From Planotetraspora phitsanulokensis (GTDB lineage: Bacteria > Actinomycetota > Actinomycetes > Streptosporangiales > Streptosporangiaceae), in NCBI RefSeq assembly GCF_016863295.1, contig NZ_BOOP01000025.1, forward strand, positions 62,001 to 126,000: a DNA stretch of 64,000 nucleotides, read 5' to 3'. The notes beneath the pieces are model-generated. The model saw nothing but the letters and a program-made list of their open reading frames with translations, did not search any database and was not told the origin of the DNA. Each line of letters starts with the position of its first letter. The first letter of the stretch is position 1. Shown here piece after piece: positions 50,825-58,972 of this stretch. Both the position numbers and the translations under genes were made by a program.

Positions 50825-52417
50825 ATGTCCGGCAGGCAGCACAGGGAGACGGAGATCGCCCGTCAGGTGCGGGCTCGCGGCCTCGCGGCCGGGCGCATCC
50901 TGGCCATGATCGCCGACGAGATCCATGAGGTGTGCGGACCGCAGTTCGGCACCACGAAGATCAAGTCGCATCGTCTCTCGAACGGCATCGCCCTCGCCGA
51001 TGTGATCGAACAGGTGCGAGCCCTGTTCGAGAGGGACGGGAAACCCGCCCCCGGCATCGGTGAGACTCTTCTGTCCGCGTACGAGTCGGGCATGAAGAGG
51101 CCTGGTCCCGAGTATCTTCACTACCTGTGTTCGGTCTACCGGGTCGAGCCGGCCGCTCTGGGATTCGAGGGTCCCTGCATCTGCGGTCATCCCCACCTGG
51201 CGCCCGGCGCTCCCGGTGGTGCGGAGCCGAAAGAAGAACGACCCGACATTACCCCCGGGCTGCGTCAGCTACTGGTCCGCGAGGACGGCGGCTTTCCTCC
51301 CACCGACGGGGGCGAGGAGGACGAGAACGTGCTACGCAGGACGCTGTTGAAGCTTCTCGCCGGCGGTGCTGGTGTCACTGCCGGCGTCGGCATGGACAGC
51401 CAGTTGCTCGGCGCGGTCGAGAACGTGCGGCGGAAGATGGACGACACCATGGTGTCGGCGACCGTCTCCCCGGCGATGCTCGACCAGTGGGAGCAATCGA
51501 CCACCGGCTTCGGCCGCCAATATATGAACACCCCGCCTCTGCGGCTGCTCTGCGACGTCCTGCTGGAGTTCTCCACGGTCCGCAAGGCCATGGAACGCCG
51601 CCAGCCCGTCGACGTGCAGGAGCGTCTGTGCCGGATGGCCGCCCAGCTCTCCGGACTGTGCGGGATGATCATGATCGACCTCGGCGACCATCGCCTGGCA
51701 CGATCGTTCTTCCGCACCGGGCGCACCGCGGCCGACGAGACCGGCGACCGCGCGCTGCGGGCCTGGGTCACCGCGCGTGAGGCGCTGGTGCCGCTCTACT
51801 ACGGCGATCCACGCGAGGCGCTGTCGCTGGCCAAGAAGAGCCGCGACATGGCCGGGCACACGCCCTGTGCGGCCAGGACCATGGCGCCCGTCGTCGAGGC
51901 CAGGGCCCTGGCGATGCTGGCCGGCGCCAACGGGACACGGCAGGACGTGGTCGAGCAGGCGAAGCGGGCGCTGCACCGGGCCCGTCAGGCCTTCGCCCAG
52001 ATGAGCACGGACGACCAGGAGGACGCGGCCTTCGGGTACACCGAGCGCCAGCTCTACTTCTACCAGGGCGACGTCCTGGTGAAGCTGGGCCAGACGCTGG
52101 AGGCCGACGTGGTCTTGGAGCAGGCGCTCGGCAAGTACTCCGGCGAGGACCTGCTCGACCAGACGCTCATCCGGTTCGACCGCGCGATGTGCCGCTTCAT
52201 CGAGGGCGACGTCGACGAGGCGCTGATCATGGCCACCGCGGCCGTCGACGCGTTCGAGTCCGACGACTTCCCCCGGCTCGCCATGCGGCCGGCAGCCGAT
52301 CTGATCAAGGCCATCCAGGCGAAGCACGGCGACCTGCCGCAACTGCAGGCCTTCCGTGACCGTCTCATTCCCACAGAGCCCAGCTCGTCGGCATCCGGCT
52401 TGGAAACAACCCTGTGA
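50825..52417 (+). CDS. XRE-type HTH/TPR regulatory protein (NsdA-like)
   Basis: A 530-residue protein. An XRE-like helix-turn-helix lies near 75-105 (IGETLLSAYESGMKRPGPEYLHYLCSVYRVEPAALG). A linker with CICGHPH and an RRTLLKLLAGGAGV segment follows near 173-186. The last 330 residues are helical repeats that look like TPRs (AMERRQPVDVQERLCRMAAQLSG, LGDHRLARSFFRTGRTAADETGDRALRAWVTAREAL, and DEALIMATAAVDAFES). The architecture matches actinomycete regulators such as NsdA, a negative regulator of sporulation and antibiotics; orthology is not shown. The twin-Arg-like segment is probably not a signal, because it is internal. The GNAT gene follows after 21 bp. Confidence 0.72.
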   Translation: MSGRQHRETEIARQVRARGLAAGRILAMIADEIHEVCGPQFGTTKIKSHRLSNGIALADVIEQVRALFERDGKPAPGIGETLLSAYESGMKRPGPEYLHYLCSVYRVEPAALGFEGPCICGHPHLAPGAPGGAEPKEERPDITPGLRQLLVREDGGFPPTDGGEEDENVLRRTLLKLLAGGAGVTAGVGMDSQLLGAVENVRRKMDDTMVSATVSPAMLDQWEQSTTGFGRQYMNTPPLRLLCDVLLEFSTVRKAMERRQPVDVQERLCRMAAQLSGLCGMIMIDLGDHRLARSFFRTGRTAADETGDRALRAWVTAREALVPLYYGDPREALSLAKKSRDMAGHTPCAARTMAPVVEARALAMLAGANGTRQDVVEQAKRALHRARQAFAQMSTDDQEDAAFGYTERQLYFYQGDVLVKLGQTLEADVVLEQALGKYSGEDLLDQTLIRFDRAMCRFIEGDVDEALIMATAAVDAFESDDFPRLAMRPAADLIKAIQAKHGDLPQLQAFRDRLIPTEPSSSASGLETTL

Positions 52418-52438
52418 CGGAAGTGTGAAGGGCGCGAC

Positions 52439-52942
52439 ATGGTGGCGGTCCTGAAGATCCGGCAGTACCGCTGGTCCGATCTCGACGCGGTGTGGACGCT
52501 GCATCAGATCGGCCTGGCCCAGGTGGGTCTGTTGCCGGGCGACGGCGTCTACTACGACGACGACTTCCCGAGGATCAGCGAGGTCTACCTGGCCGACCGC
52601 GGCGATTTCCTCATCGGCGAGGTGGCCGGCTTCGGGATCGTCGCGATGGGCGGCCTGCGCCGGGTCGACGAGGAGACGGCCGAGATGTGCAGGCTCCGGG
52701 TGCATCCGGGCCATCAGCGCCGGGGCTACGGCGGCCAGATCATGGCGGCGCTGGAGCAGCGGGCCGGGCAGCTCGGCTACTCGCTGCTGCGCGGTGACAC
52801 GACTCTCCAGCAGGTCGCCGCCGTGGAGCTCTACCGCAAGTCGGGCTGGCGTGAGCTCCGCCGCGAGGTTCGTGGGAACACTGTGGTGCTCTACGGCGAG
52901 AAACGACTGAATGCGGAGGTTCCGCGACTTTTCAACCGATAG
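52439..52942 (+). CDS. GNAT family N-acetyltransferase
   Basis: A 167-residue single-domain acetyltransferase. It starts LKIRQYRWSDLDAVWTLHQIGLAQ. The acetyl-CoA-binding motif is MCRLRVHPGHQRRGYGGQIMAALEQRAGQLGY (Q-R-R-G-Y-G), followed by QQVAAVELYRKSGWRELRR. It may be cotranscribed with the TPR regulator 21 bp upstream (GAAGTGTGAAGG before the ATG). The substrate is unknown. The end is followed by 80 bp of AT-richer DNA leading to the peptide gene. Confidence 0.88.
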   Translation: MVAVLKIRQYRWSDLDAVWTLHQIGLAQVGLLPGDGVYYDDDFPRISEVYLADRGDFLIGEVAGFGIVAMGGLRRVDEETAEMCRLRVHPGHQRRGYGGQIMAALEQRAGQLGYSLLRGDTTLQQVAAVELYRKSGWRELRREVRGNTVVLYGEKRLNAEVPRLFNR

Positions 52943-53022
52943 ATAATGCCTCTGGGCTCTTGGCGGATGGCTGATTTGTACTAATACTTGTGCCTTATCC
53001 GTTAAACGGGGAAAGAGGCATA
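52943..53022. promoter_or_regulatory. Promoter region of the peptide-TPR pair, with a palindrome
   Basis: 80 bp of low GC containing CCGTT-A-AACGG (52999-53009), a small palindrome, and GAAAGAGG about 5 bases before the peptide ATG. The AT-rich TTGTACTAATACTTGTG upstream looks like a promoter, but exact -35/-10 hexamers are not sure. Confidence 0.5.
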
Positions 53023-53097
53023 ATGAAGAAGATCATTGTCCGCAAGCCCGGCACGATGAAGCTCACGGGAACTTCGAGCGTCATCCACAAGGGGTGA
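53023..53097 (+). CDS. 24-residue basic peptide, translationally coupled to the TPR protein
   Basis: A short frame starting MKKIIVRKPGTMKLTG and ending SVIHKG. It has six Lys and one Arg against no acidic residue, and a Thr/Ser/Gly-rich second half (LTGTSS). A good ribosome site (AAAGAGG) precedes the ATG, and its stop overlaps the GTG of the next gene (GTGA). That layout suits a small precursor or signal peptide, or a leader whose translation sets expression of the TPR protein. There is no hydrophobic signal sequence and no Cys. I do not recognise the family. Confidence 0.6.
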   Translation: MKKIIVRKPGTMKLTGTSSVIHKG

Positions 53098-55094
53098 ACC
53101 TCCGCCACATCTGGGTTCGGGGGAACCTCTCCCGCGATCGCGTGGTGGCGCTCCGCTCCCTGGAGTTACCTGCCCCCCTGACGCCTGTGATCAACGGGCA
53201 TCGACGGTTGCGCGGTCCGTATTCGATCGGCAGTGTCATCCTGCGCGAGCTCGTGCCGATCGCATTGGAGCGTTCCCCTGACCTGGTGGCGCGGCACGAC
53301 ATCGAGATCCGCGCCGCCGCACCGGACCTTCGGCACCTGGTGCCCCCGCGACGCGAACCGATCGAGGCCCGCCTCTCCGAGAACGAACGGATTCTCGTGC
53401 CGGCTCCGCGCCGGACGTTGCGGATCGCCAACGGGCTCGCCGAGTTCATCCGCGACTGCCTGCCCGGACCACGCTCCCTGATCGTGGACAACCTGCATCA
53501 GGCGGATCCCACCGACCGTGAGTTGCTGGCCGTGCTCGCCCGCCGGGTGGGACGGCTCACGCTCGCGATGGGGTCCCCGGAGCAGCCCCTGGACGAGCCG
53601 GGTGAGCCGGTCGTGGTCGACGCCGTCCCTCAGGAGGGCACCTCCGGCGGCTCGCCCGAGGACTATGTGGCCTCGGACGGCACCTCCGACGACTCTCCGG
53701 CCTACCAGGCGTATCTCGACCTTCCTCCGGATGAGCGGGCTCGCCTGCACGATCGGCGGGCGGCCGAGCTGACCGGCGAGTTCGCGCTGGGCGCCGTGCC
53801 GTACCACCTGGAGCACGGCAGCGACCCCGACGCCGCGGTGCGGGCGTTGTGGGAGGCGGTGGACCACTGCGTCACCGAGGGCTTCCTGCACGCCGTCGCC
53901 GAGCTGGGCACGCGCGGCCTGCGCCTCGCGGAGAGCGGTTCCGACCTGTGGTGGCGGTTCACGCAGCGTACGGCGACCGCGCTGGGCGGGCTGGGCCGCC
54001 GCGACCGGGCCCTGGACCTCTACGAACAGGCCCGGCGCGAGAGCATGGACCCCGTCGTCCACGCGGCCTCCGCGTACGGCACGGCGATGCTGGACGCACG
54101 CCATCCCGACCCGGCCAAGCGGGACCTGGGCCGGGCCACCGGCTGGATCAACGAGGCCGTGGCGATCTCGACGCTGCTGCACGACCGGCGGGAGCGGGCC
54201 TTCAAGCTCGGGTTCGACCAGAACGGCCGTGCGCTGATCGAGCTACGGCAGGGCCGGATCGAGTCGGCGCTCCAGCTCGTGGAGTCGGCGATCGACCTCG
54301 CGGATCGCGATCTGCCTGAGGACGCGCACCCGGTCCACCGCATGGTCCTGTTCGCCAACCGTGCCCAGTTGCTCGCGCGCACCGGCCGGGCCGAGGAGGC
54401 GCTGCGCGATCTCGACCGGGCCATCGCCATCGATCCCTCCTTCCCGGACCACTACCTCGACCGGGGCAATCTCCTGCTGGAGCTGGGCCGTCCGGACGAC
54501 GCGCTGGCCGACTACGAGACCGCCATGCTGGTGAGCCCGCCGCTGCCCGAGGCGTACTACAACCGGGCCGAGCTGCGTCTGGCGGCCGGAGACCTGGAGG
54601 CGGCCAGAGCCGACCTCGATCATGTTCTGGATCTGGACCCGGGTTACCTCAACGCGTACGTGAACCGCGCGGGGATCCTGGAGATGCTGGGCGAGCATGA
54701 CGCGGCCCGCGAGGACGTGGCGGCGGGCCTGGCCCTCGATCCCGGGAACGCCCACCTGCACGGCGTCCTGGGCCAGCTGGAGACGGCGGCCGGCCGGTTC
54801 GCGGACGCGGGGAAGGCGTTCGACGCCGCGTTGCAGGCCGATCCCGGACTGGCGTCGGCCTGGGCCAACCGGGCGATCCTGAGGTACGAGACGGGCGACC
54901 CCGCCGGCGCCGTCGACGACCTCACCCGGGCGATCGAGCTGGGGGACGACCCCGCGCTCTACTTCAACCGGGCCACCGCCCTCGACGCCCTGGGGCGCGC
55001 GGAGGAGGCCGTGCTCGACCTGCGGCGGGCCCGCGATCTCGCACCCGGCGACCCCGACATCCGGGAGGCGCTCGAACGCCACACGGCCGGATGA
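53094..55094 (+). CDS. TPR protein with degenerate STAND-like N-terminal domain
   Basis: A 666-residue cytoplasmic protein. Residues 1-170 resemble the ATPase part of STAND/AAA regulators: HRRLRGPYSIGSVILRELVPIALERSPDLVARHDIEIRAAAPDLRHLVP, then Walker-B-like SLIVDNLHQADPTDRELLAVLARR. However, no Walker A (GxxxxGK[ST]) is present, so ATP hydrolysis is unlikely. Residues 235-665 are TPR-like repeats, regular near 380-660 (LDRAIAIDPSFPDHYLDRGNLLLELGRPDDALADYETAMLVSP, then further 34-residue units). GTG 53094 overlaps the peptide stop. It may bind the peptide or a protein partner through the TPRs; that is inference. Confidence 0.78.
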   Translation: MNLRHIWVRGNLSRDRVVALRSLELPAPLTPVINGHRRLRGPYSIGSVILRELVPIALERSPDLVARHDIEIRAAAPDLRHLVPPRREPIEARLSENERILVPAPRRTLRIANGLAEFIRDCLPGPRSLIVDNLHQADPTDRELLAVLARRVGRLTLAMGSPEQPLDEPGEPVVVDAVPQEGTSGGSPEDYVASDGTSDDSPAYQAYLDLPPDERARLHDRRAAELTGEFALGAVPYHLEHGSDPDAAVRALWEAVDHCVTEGFLHAVAELGTRGLRLAESGSDLWWRFTQRTATALGGLGRRDRALDLYEQARRESMDPVVHAASAYGTAMLDARHPDPAKRDLGRATGWINEAVAISTLLHDRRERAFKLGFDQNGRALIELRQGRIESALQLVESAIDLADRDLPEDAHPVHRMVLFANRAQLLARTGRAEEALRDLDRAIAIDPSFPDHYLDRGNLLLELGRPDDALADYETAMLVSPPLPEAYYNRAELRLAAGDLEAARADLDHVLDLDPGYLNAYVNRAGILEMLGEHDAAREDVAAGLALDPGNAHLHGVLGQLETAAGRFADAGKAFDAALQADPGLASAWANRAILRYETGDPAGAVDDLTRAIELGDDPALYFNRATALDALGRAEEAVLDLRRARDLAPGDPDIREALERHTAG

Positions 55095-55174
55095 CCAAGG
55101 TCGCTCCCGGTCTTCGCGAGAGCTACCCCTAGGCTGGGTCGCGTCGAAACGCACCCCTCGCCGAGGACGAACGC

Positions 55175-56023
55175 ATGAGTGCTGAGTATGTGCTGACCCT
55201 GTCCTGCCCGGATCGCCCCGGAGTGGTCGCCGCCGTCTCCGGGATCCTGGCGGGACACGACTGCAATATCACCGAGAGCCAGCAGTTCGGGGACCCGATC
55301 GCGCAGCGTTTCTTCATGCGCGTGCAGTTCGTCAGCGGGCTGGGGCTCGACGAGCTCCGTACGGCCTTCGCCGCGCTCGCTCCGGAGTTCGGCATGGAGA
55401 TCCAGCTGTTCGCCCGGGCCGTGAAGACGCGGGCGCTGGTGCTGGTCAGCAAGTTCGACCACTGCCTCAACGATCTTCTCTACCGGGTGCGCTCAGGTCT
55501 GCTGGCCGTCGACATCGTCGGGGTGGCCTCCAACCACCCGGACCTGCGGCCGCTGACCCAGTCGTACGGCGTCGACTACCACCACCTGCCGGTCACGCCC
55601 GACACCCGGGCGAAGCAGGAGGCCGAGATCCTCACCCTGGTCGACCACTACCAGGCCGACGTGGTGGTGCTCGCCCGTTACATGCAGGTGCTGTCCGACG
55701 ACGTGTGCGCGAAGCTCGCCGGGCGGATGATCAACATCCACCACTCGTTCCTGCCGTCGTTCAAGGGCGCCAAGCCGTACCACCAGGCGCACGCGCGAGG
55801 CGTCAAGCTGATCGGCGCGACCGCCCACTACGTGACCTCGGACCTCGACGAGGGGCCGATCATCGAGCAGGAGGTCGCCCGGGTGAACCACACGCACTCC
55901 CCGGACGACCTCGTGGCGATGGGCCGTGACGTCGAGAGCCGGGCCCTGGCCAGGGCCGTCGGCTGGCACGCGGAGCACCGCGTGCTGCTCGACGGCCACA
56001 AGACGGTCATCTTCCCGCGCTGA
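55175..56023 (+). CDS. purU: Formyltetrahydrofolate deformylase
   Basis: A 282-residue enzyme that hydrolyses 10-formyl-THF to THF and formate, balancing one-carbon pools and feeding purine synthesis. The N-terminal ACT domain is YVLTLSCPDRPGVVAAVSGILAGHDCNITESQQFGD. The catalytic domain is the formyltransferase fold (GVASNHPDLRPLTQSYGVDYHHLP, YMQVLSDDVCAKLAGRMINIHHSFLPSFKGAKPYHQAHARGVKLIGATAHYVTSDLDEGPIIEQEVARV). Asn and His in the INIHHS block and Asp in YVTSDLDEGPI are the catalytic residues. GAGGA lies 6-10 bases before ATG 55175. Stop overlaps the prolyl oligopeptidase gene by 17 bp, tail to tail. Confidence 0.95.
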   Translation: MSAEYVLTLSCPDRPGVVAAVSGILAGHDCNITESQQFGDPIAQRFFMRVQFVSGLGLDELRTAFAALAPEFGMEIQLFARAVKTRALVLVSKFDHCLNDLLYRVRSGLLAVDIVGVASNHPDLRPLTQSYGVDYHHLPVTPDTRAKQEAEILTLVDHYQADVVVLARYMQVLSDDVCAKLAGRMINIHHSFLPSFKGAKPYHQAHARGVKLIGATAHYVTSDLDEGPIIEQEVARVNHTHSPDDLVAMGRDVESRALARAVGWHAEHRVLLDGHKTVIFPR

Positions 56024-58079
56024 CCTCCAGGCCCGTGTGGAGGGCCAGGAAGGCAAGCTGGTCGGCCGCGAGCTCGACGGACTTGCTCACCGCGCGGGCG
56101 CCGTGGCCGACCTCGGTCTCGTTGCGCAGGAGGATCGGGCGGTCCCCGGCCTGGGCGTGCTGGAGGGCCGCCGCCGTCTTCCAGGCGTGCAGCGGATGTA
56201 CCCGCGTGTCCGAGGCGAAGACCGTGAACAACGTGGCCGGGTAGGACACCCCCTCGCGGACCCGGTGGTAGGGGGAGTACCCCCACAGCCAGCCGAACTC
56301 CTCGGGCACGTCGGCCGAGCCGTACTCGACGTTCCAGGTCGCGCCGAGGCCGAACTTCTCGTACCGGATCATGTCGAGCAGCGGGGCGGAGCACACCACG
56401 GCCGCGTACAGGTCGGGCCGCTGGGTCAGGGCCGCGCCGACGAGGAGGCCGCCGTTGGAGCCGCCGGAGATCGCGAGCCGGTCGGAGCTGGTCACACCCG
56501 TCGCGATCAGATGCTCGGCGGCCGCGTGCAGGTCGTCGAAGACGTTCTGCTTGTTGCCGAGCATGCCGGCGCGGTGCCAGCGCTCGCCCTCCTCACCGCC
56601 GCCGCGTAGCTGCGCGATGGCGTACACGCCGCCGGCCTCGACCCAGGCGAGCGTGGAGGCGGAGAATCCCGGGGTCAGCGAGATGCCGAAGCCGCCGTAG
56701 CCGTACAGGATGGTGGGCCGGGGCCCCGAGCCCTCGCGGGAGACGACGAGCATGTGGACCTCGGTGCCGTCCTTGGAGCGGTAGACCACCTGCTCCGTGC
56801 GCACCCGCGGCACCTCCACGGCGCCGGGGGGAGCCTCCCAGAGGGTGGTCTCGCCGGTCAGCACGTCGAACCGGTAGACGGCGGTGGGGGTGACGTTGTC
56901 CGTGTAGCTGAACCAGGCCTCGTGGCCGCCCTCGGGACGCTCGACGATGCCGCCGATGGAGCCCAGCCCGGGCACCGGGACCTGCCCGACCCGCTCGCCG
57001 CTCTCCAGCGCGTGGATGGAGATCTCGGAGATCGCGTGCCTGGTCCAGCCGACGAGCATGACGGGCTCGTCGGTCTCGTCGAGGATGGCGAAGTCGGACA
57101 GCACCGCCTCGTCGTCCTCGGGGACCAGGTCCCGCCAGTGCTCACGCGTGGGCGTCTCGGGGGAGGTCACGCAGACCCTGCCGCGCGGGGCGTCGAGGTC
57201 GGTGAAGACGTAGAGCCTGCCGTCCCGGCCGAACAGCAGCCCGGTCTGGGCGTCCACGTCCTGCTGGACGGTGACCAGCTCCGGGGCCTCGGCCGGCGAC
57301 GCCGCGAGGTCGGCGACCCACAGGTCGTTGCGCGGGGCCGTGCCACGCGACGCGGAGACCGACAGCCACCGGCCGTCACGCGACACCGAGACGCCGTAGT
57401 AGTTGGTCTTCTCCAGGCCGTCGCCGAAGATCATCACGTCGTCGTCGGGGGACTGCCCGACCTTGTGCAGGTAGACGCGGCGGTGGAACTGCTCCTCGCC
57501 CTCGGGTACGGCGGAGGGCGCCAGCCTGCGGACGTAGTAGAACGCCTCGCCGCCGGGCAGCCACGCGATGGGGGAGTAGCGGCACCGGTCGATCGGGCCC
57601 TCGATCACGGTTCCGTCGGCGACGTCGACCACGTAGAGCATCGACTCCTCGTCGCCGCCCACCGAGATCTGGTAGGCCAGCCGGCGGCCCTCCTTGTCCG
57701 GCTGGTAGGCGTCCAGCGTGGTGAGACCCGCCGGGTCGAGGGCGGTGGGGTCGAGCAGCACCCGCTCACCCCGGGCGTCGCCGACGTAGAGGACCGGATG
57801 CTCCTGATCGGGAGTCCGGCGGGTGAAGAAGCGCCGCTCGCCGCGCCACACCGGCGTCCCGATCGAACCGGACTTCAGTAGCGCGGCGACGCGGTCGCGC
57901 AGGTGGTCGCGGCCGGGCAGGTCGGTGCTCTTGAACAGCGTGTCCTGCGCGTCCAGCCACTCCTTGACCGCGGGGTCGTCCGGGTCCTCGAGCCACCGGT
58001 ACGGATCCGGGACCGGGGTCCCGTGCAGGTCGTCGACGATGTCGTCACGGTGCGCGAGCGGATAGGGCTGTCGGGTCAT
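56007..58079 (-). CDS. Prolyl oligopeptidase family (S9A) serine peptidase
   Basis: A 690-residue cytoplasmic peptidase. The N-terminal part (to about 410) is a seven-bladed propeller (RRFFTRRTPDQEHPVLYVGD and later strands). The C-terminal alpha/beta hydrolase has the nucleophile in AISGGSNGGLLVGAALTQRPDLYAAVV near 540, with Asp in FASDTRVHPLHAWKTAAALQ near 623 and His in EVGHGARAVSK near 657. Starts with YPLAHRDDIVDDLHGTPVPDPYRWLEDPDDPAVKEWL, the classic family opening. Cleaves after Pro in peptides shorter than about 30 residues. No signal peptide. Confidence 0.95.
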   Translation of the reverse strand: MTRQPYPLAHRDDIVDDLHGTPVPDPYRWLEDPDDPAVKEWLDAQDTLFKSTDLPGRDHLRDRVAALLKSGSIGTPVWRGERRFFTRRTPDQEHPVLYVGDARGERVLLDPTALDPAGLTTLDAYQPDKEGRRLAYQISVGGDEESMLYVVDVADGTVIEGPIDRCRYSPIAWLPGGEAFYYVRRLAPSAVPEGEEQFHRRVYLHKVGQSPDDDVMIFGDGLEKTNYYGVSVSRDGRWLSVSASRGTAPRNDLWVADLAASPAEAPELVTVQQDVDAQTGLLFGRDGRLYVFTDLDAPRGRVCVTSPETPTREHWRDLVPEDDEAVLSDFAILDETDEPVMLVGWTRHAISEISIHALESGERVGQVPVPGLGSIGGIVERPEGGHEAWFSYTDNVTPTAVYRFDVLTGETTLWEAPPGAVEVPRVRTEQVVYRSKDGTEVHMLVVSREGSGPRPTILYGYGGFGISLTPGFSASTLAWVEAGGVYAIAQLRGGGEEGERWHRAGMLGNKQNVFDDLHAAAEHLIATGVTSSDRLAISGGSNGGLLVGAALTQRPDLYAAVVCSAPLLDMIRYEKFGLGATWNVEYGSADVPEEFGWLWGYSPYHRVREGVSYPATLFTVFASDTRVHPLHAWKTAAALQHAQAGDRPILLRNETEVGHGARAVSKSVELAADQLAFLALHTGLEVSAGR

Positions 58080-58455
58080 GCTCGCACTTTAAAGCAGTGG
58101 GGGGCCAGGAGCGTACACCCGTCCTCACCCGGCCATGACGGGAGTAAAGGGACGACAGTCTGGGCATAACAGACATCAGGCGTCCCAGTCGTCAGCTCCC
58201 TGCCAGGTTATGGGGTGGCGGAGTGGCCGCTCCAAAGGCCACACTTTGGTAAGGGCGGTGCCGTGGTGACCATCCGCTGGACCGTCCGGCGGAGGTCCTT
58301 GTGACGGATGCATCCGGGTCCCAACAGGTGGGCCCACAACCAGGGCGCGCAGCCGTGCCGGTGACTGGAGTCCCCGGCTATCCGGTGCCGACGTGGGAGA
58401 CGGTCACGCCAGGCTGTTCCACGCCGACTTCTGAGATAGCTGTGGAGGCCGGCTG
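58080..58455. other. 376-bp gene-free leader of the HNH gene with strong secondary structure
   Basis: The DNA upstream of the HNH gene holds several inverted repeats: CATCCG (58271-58276) with CGGATG (58305-58310), enclosing GGACC/GGTCC; TGGCC with GGCCA near 58222-58241; and GTGGGCCCAC near 58333. Longer GTGAC/GTCAC arms surround CCGGCTATCCGG near 58374-58385. No open frame. It may be a long 5' leader or a small RNA. No known class matched. Confidence 0.5.
58271..58310. repeat. Nested inverted repeat in HNH leader
   Basis: CATCCG...CGGATG outer arms with GGACC...GGTCC inner arms form a bulged stem-loop, immediately followed by CATCCG (58311-58316), which could pair with the same arm in an alternative fold. 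Confidence 0.65.
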
Positions 58456-58965
58456 ATGCGCCAAGTCCTACTACTCAACGCCACCTACGAGCCGCTCACC
58501 ACGCTCGCCCTCCACCGGGCCGTCATCCTGGTGCTGAGGGAGAAGGCGGAGGTCGTGCATCGTGACGGGCGGGGCGCGGTGCTCCGCTCGGCCACCCGCA
58601 CGCTCGACGTGCCCTCGGTGATCCGGCTTCGCCGATATGTTCGAATCCCCTACCGGTCCCGGATTCCGCTCACGCGCGCCGCACTGATGCGCCGTGACGA
58701 TTTCCGCTGCGCCTACTGCGGGCAGCGGGCCGAGACCATCGACCATGTCATTCCGCGTTCCAAGGGAGGCCCGCACACCTGGGAGAACTGCGTCGCATCC
58801 TGCATGCCGTGCAATCACAGCAAGGCCGACAGACTGCTGGAGGAGCTGGGGTGGACTCTACGCGTCGCCCCGGTGGTGCCACACGGCGTCCACTGGCGGC
58901 TCATCGGTGCGCAGTTCGATGGAGATCCCCAGTGGGCGCCCTACCTGACGGAGTCCGCGGCATGA
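58456..58965 (+). CDS. HNH endonuclease family protein
   Basis: A 169-residue protein of the HNH type widespread in actinobacteria, likely housekeeping or DNA-repair. Zinc ligands are in FRCAYCGQRAETIDHVIPRSKGGPHTWENCVASCMPCNHSKADRLLEELGW: the first CxxC (near 85), the H of IDHVIPRSKGG, and CMPCNHSK. The N-terminal 60 residues (LLLNATYEPLTTLALHRAVILVLREKAEVVHRD) are the usual partner segment. No restriction partner is adjacent. Ribosome site is GAGG near 58446, and the GNAT gene follows after 7 bp. Confidence 0.93.
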   Translation: MRQVLLLNATYEPLTTLALHRAVILVLREKAEVVHRDGRGAVLRSATRTLDVPSVIRLRRYVRIPYRSRIPLTRAALMRRDDFRCAYCGQRAETIDHVIPRSKGGPHTWENCVASCMPCNHSKADRLLEELGWTLRVAPVVPHGVHWRLIGAQFDGDPQWAPYLTESAA

Positions 58966-58972
58966 TGGCCGG

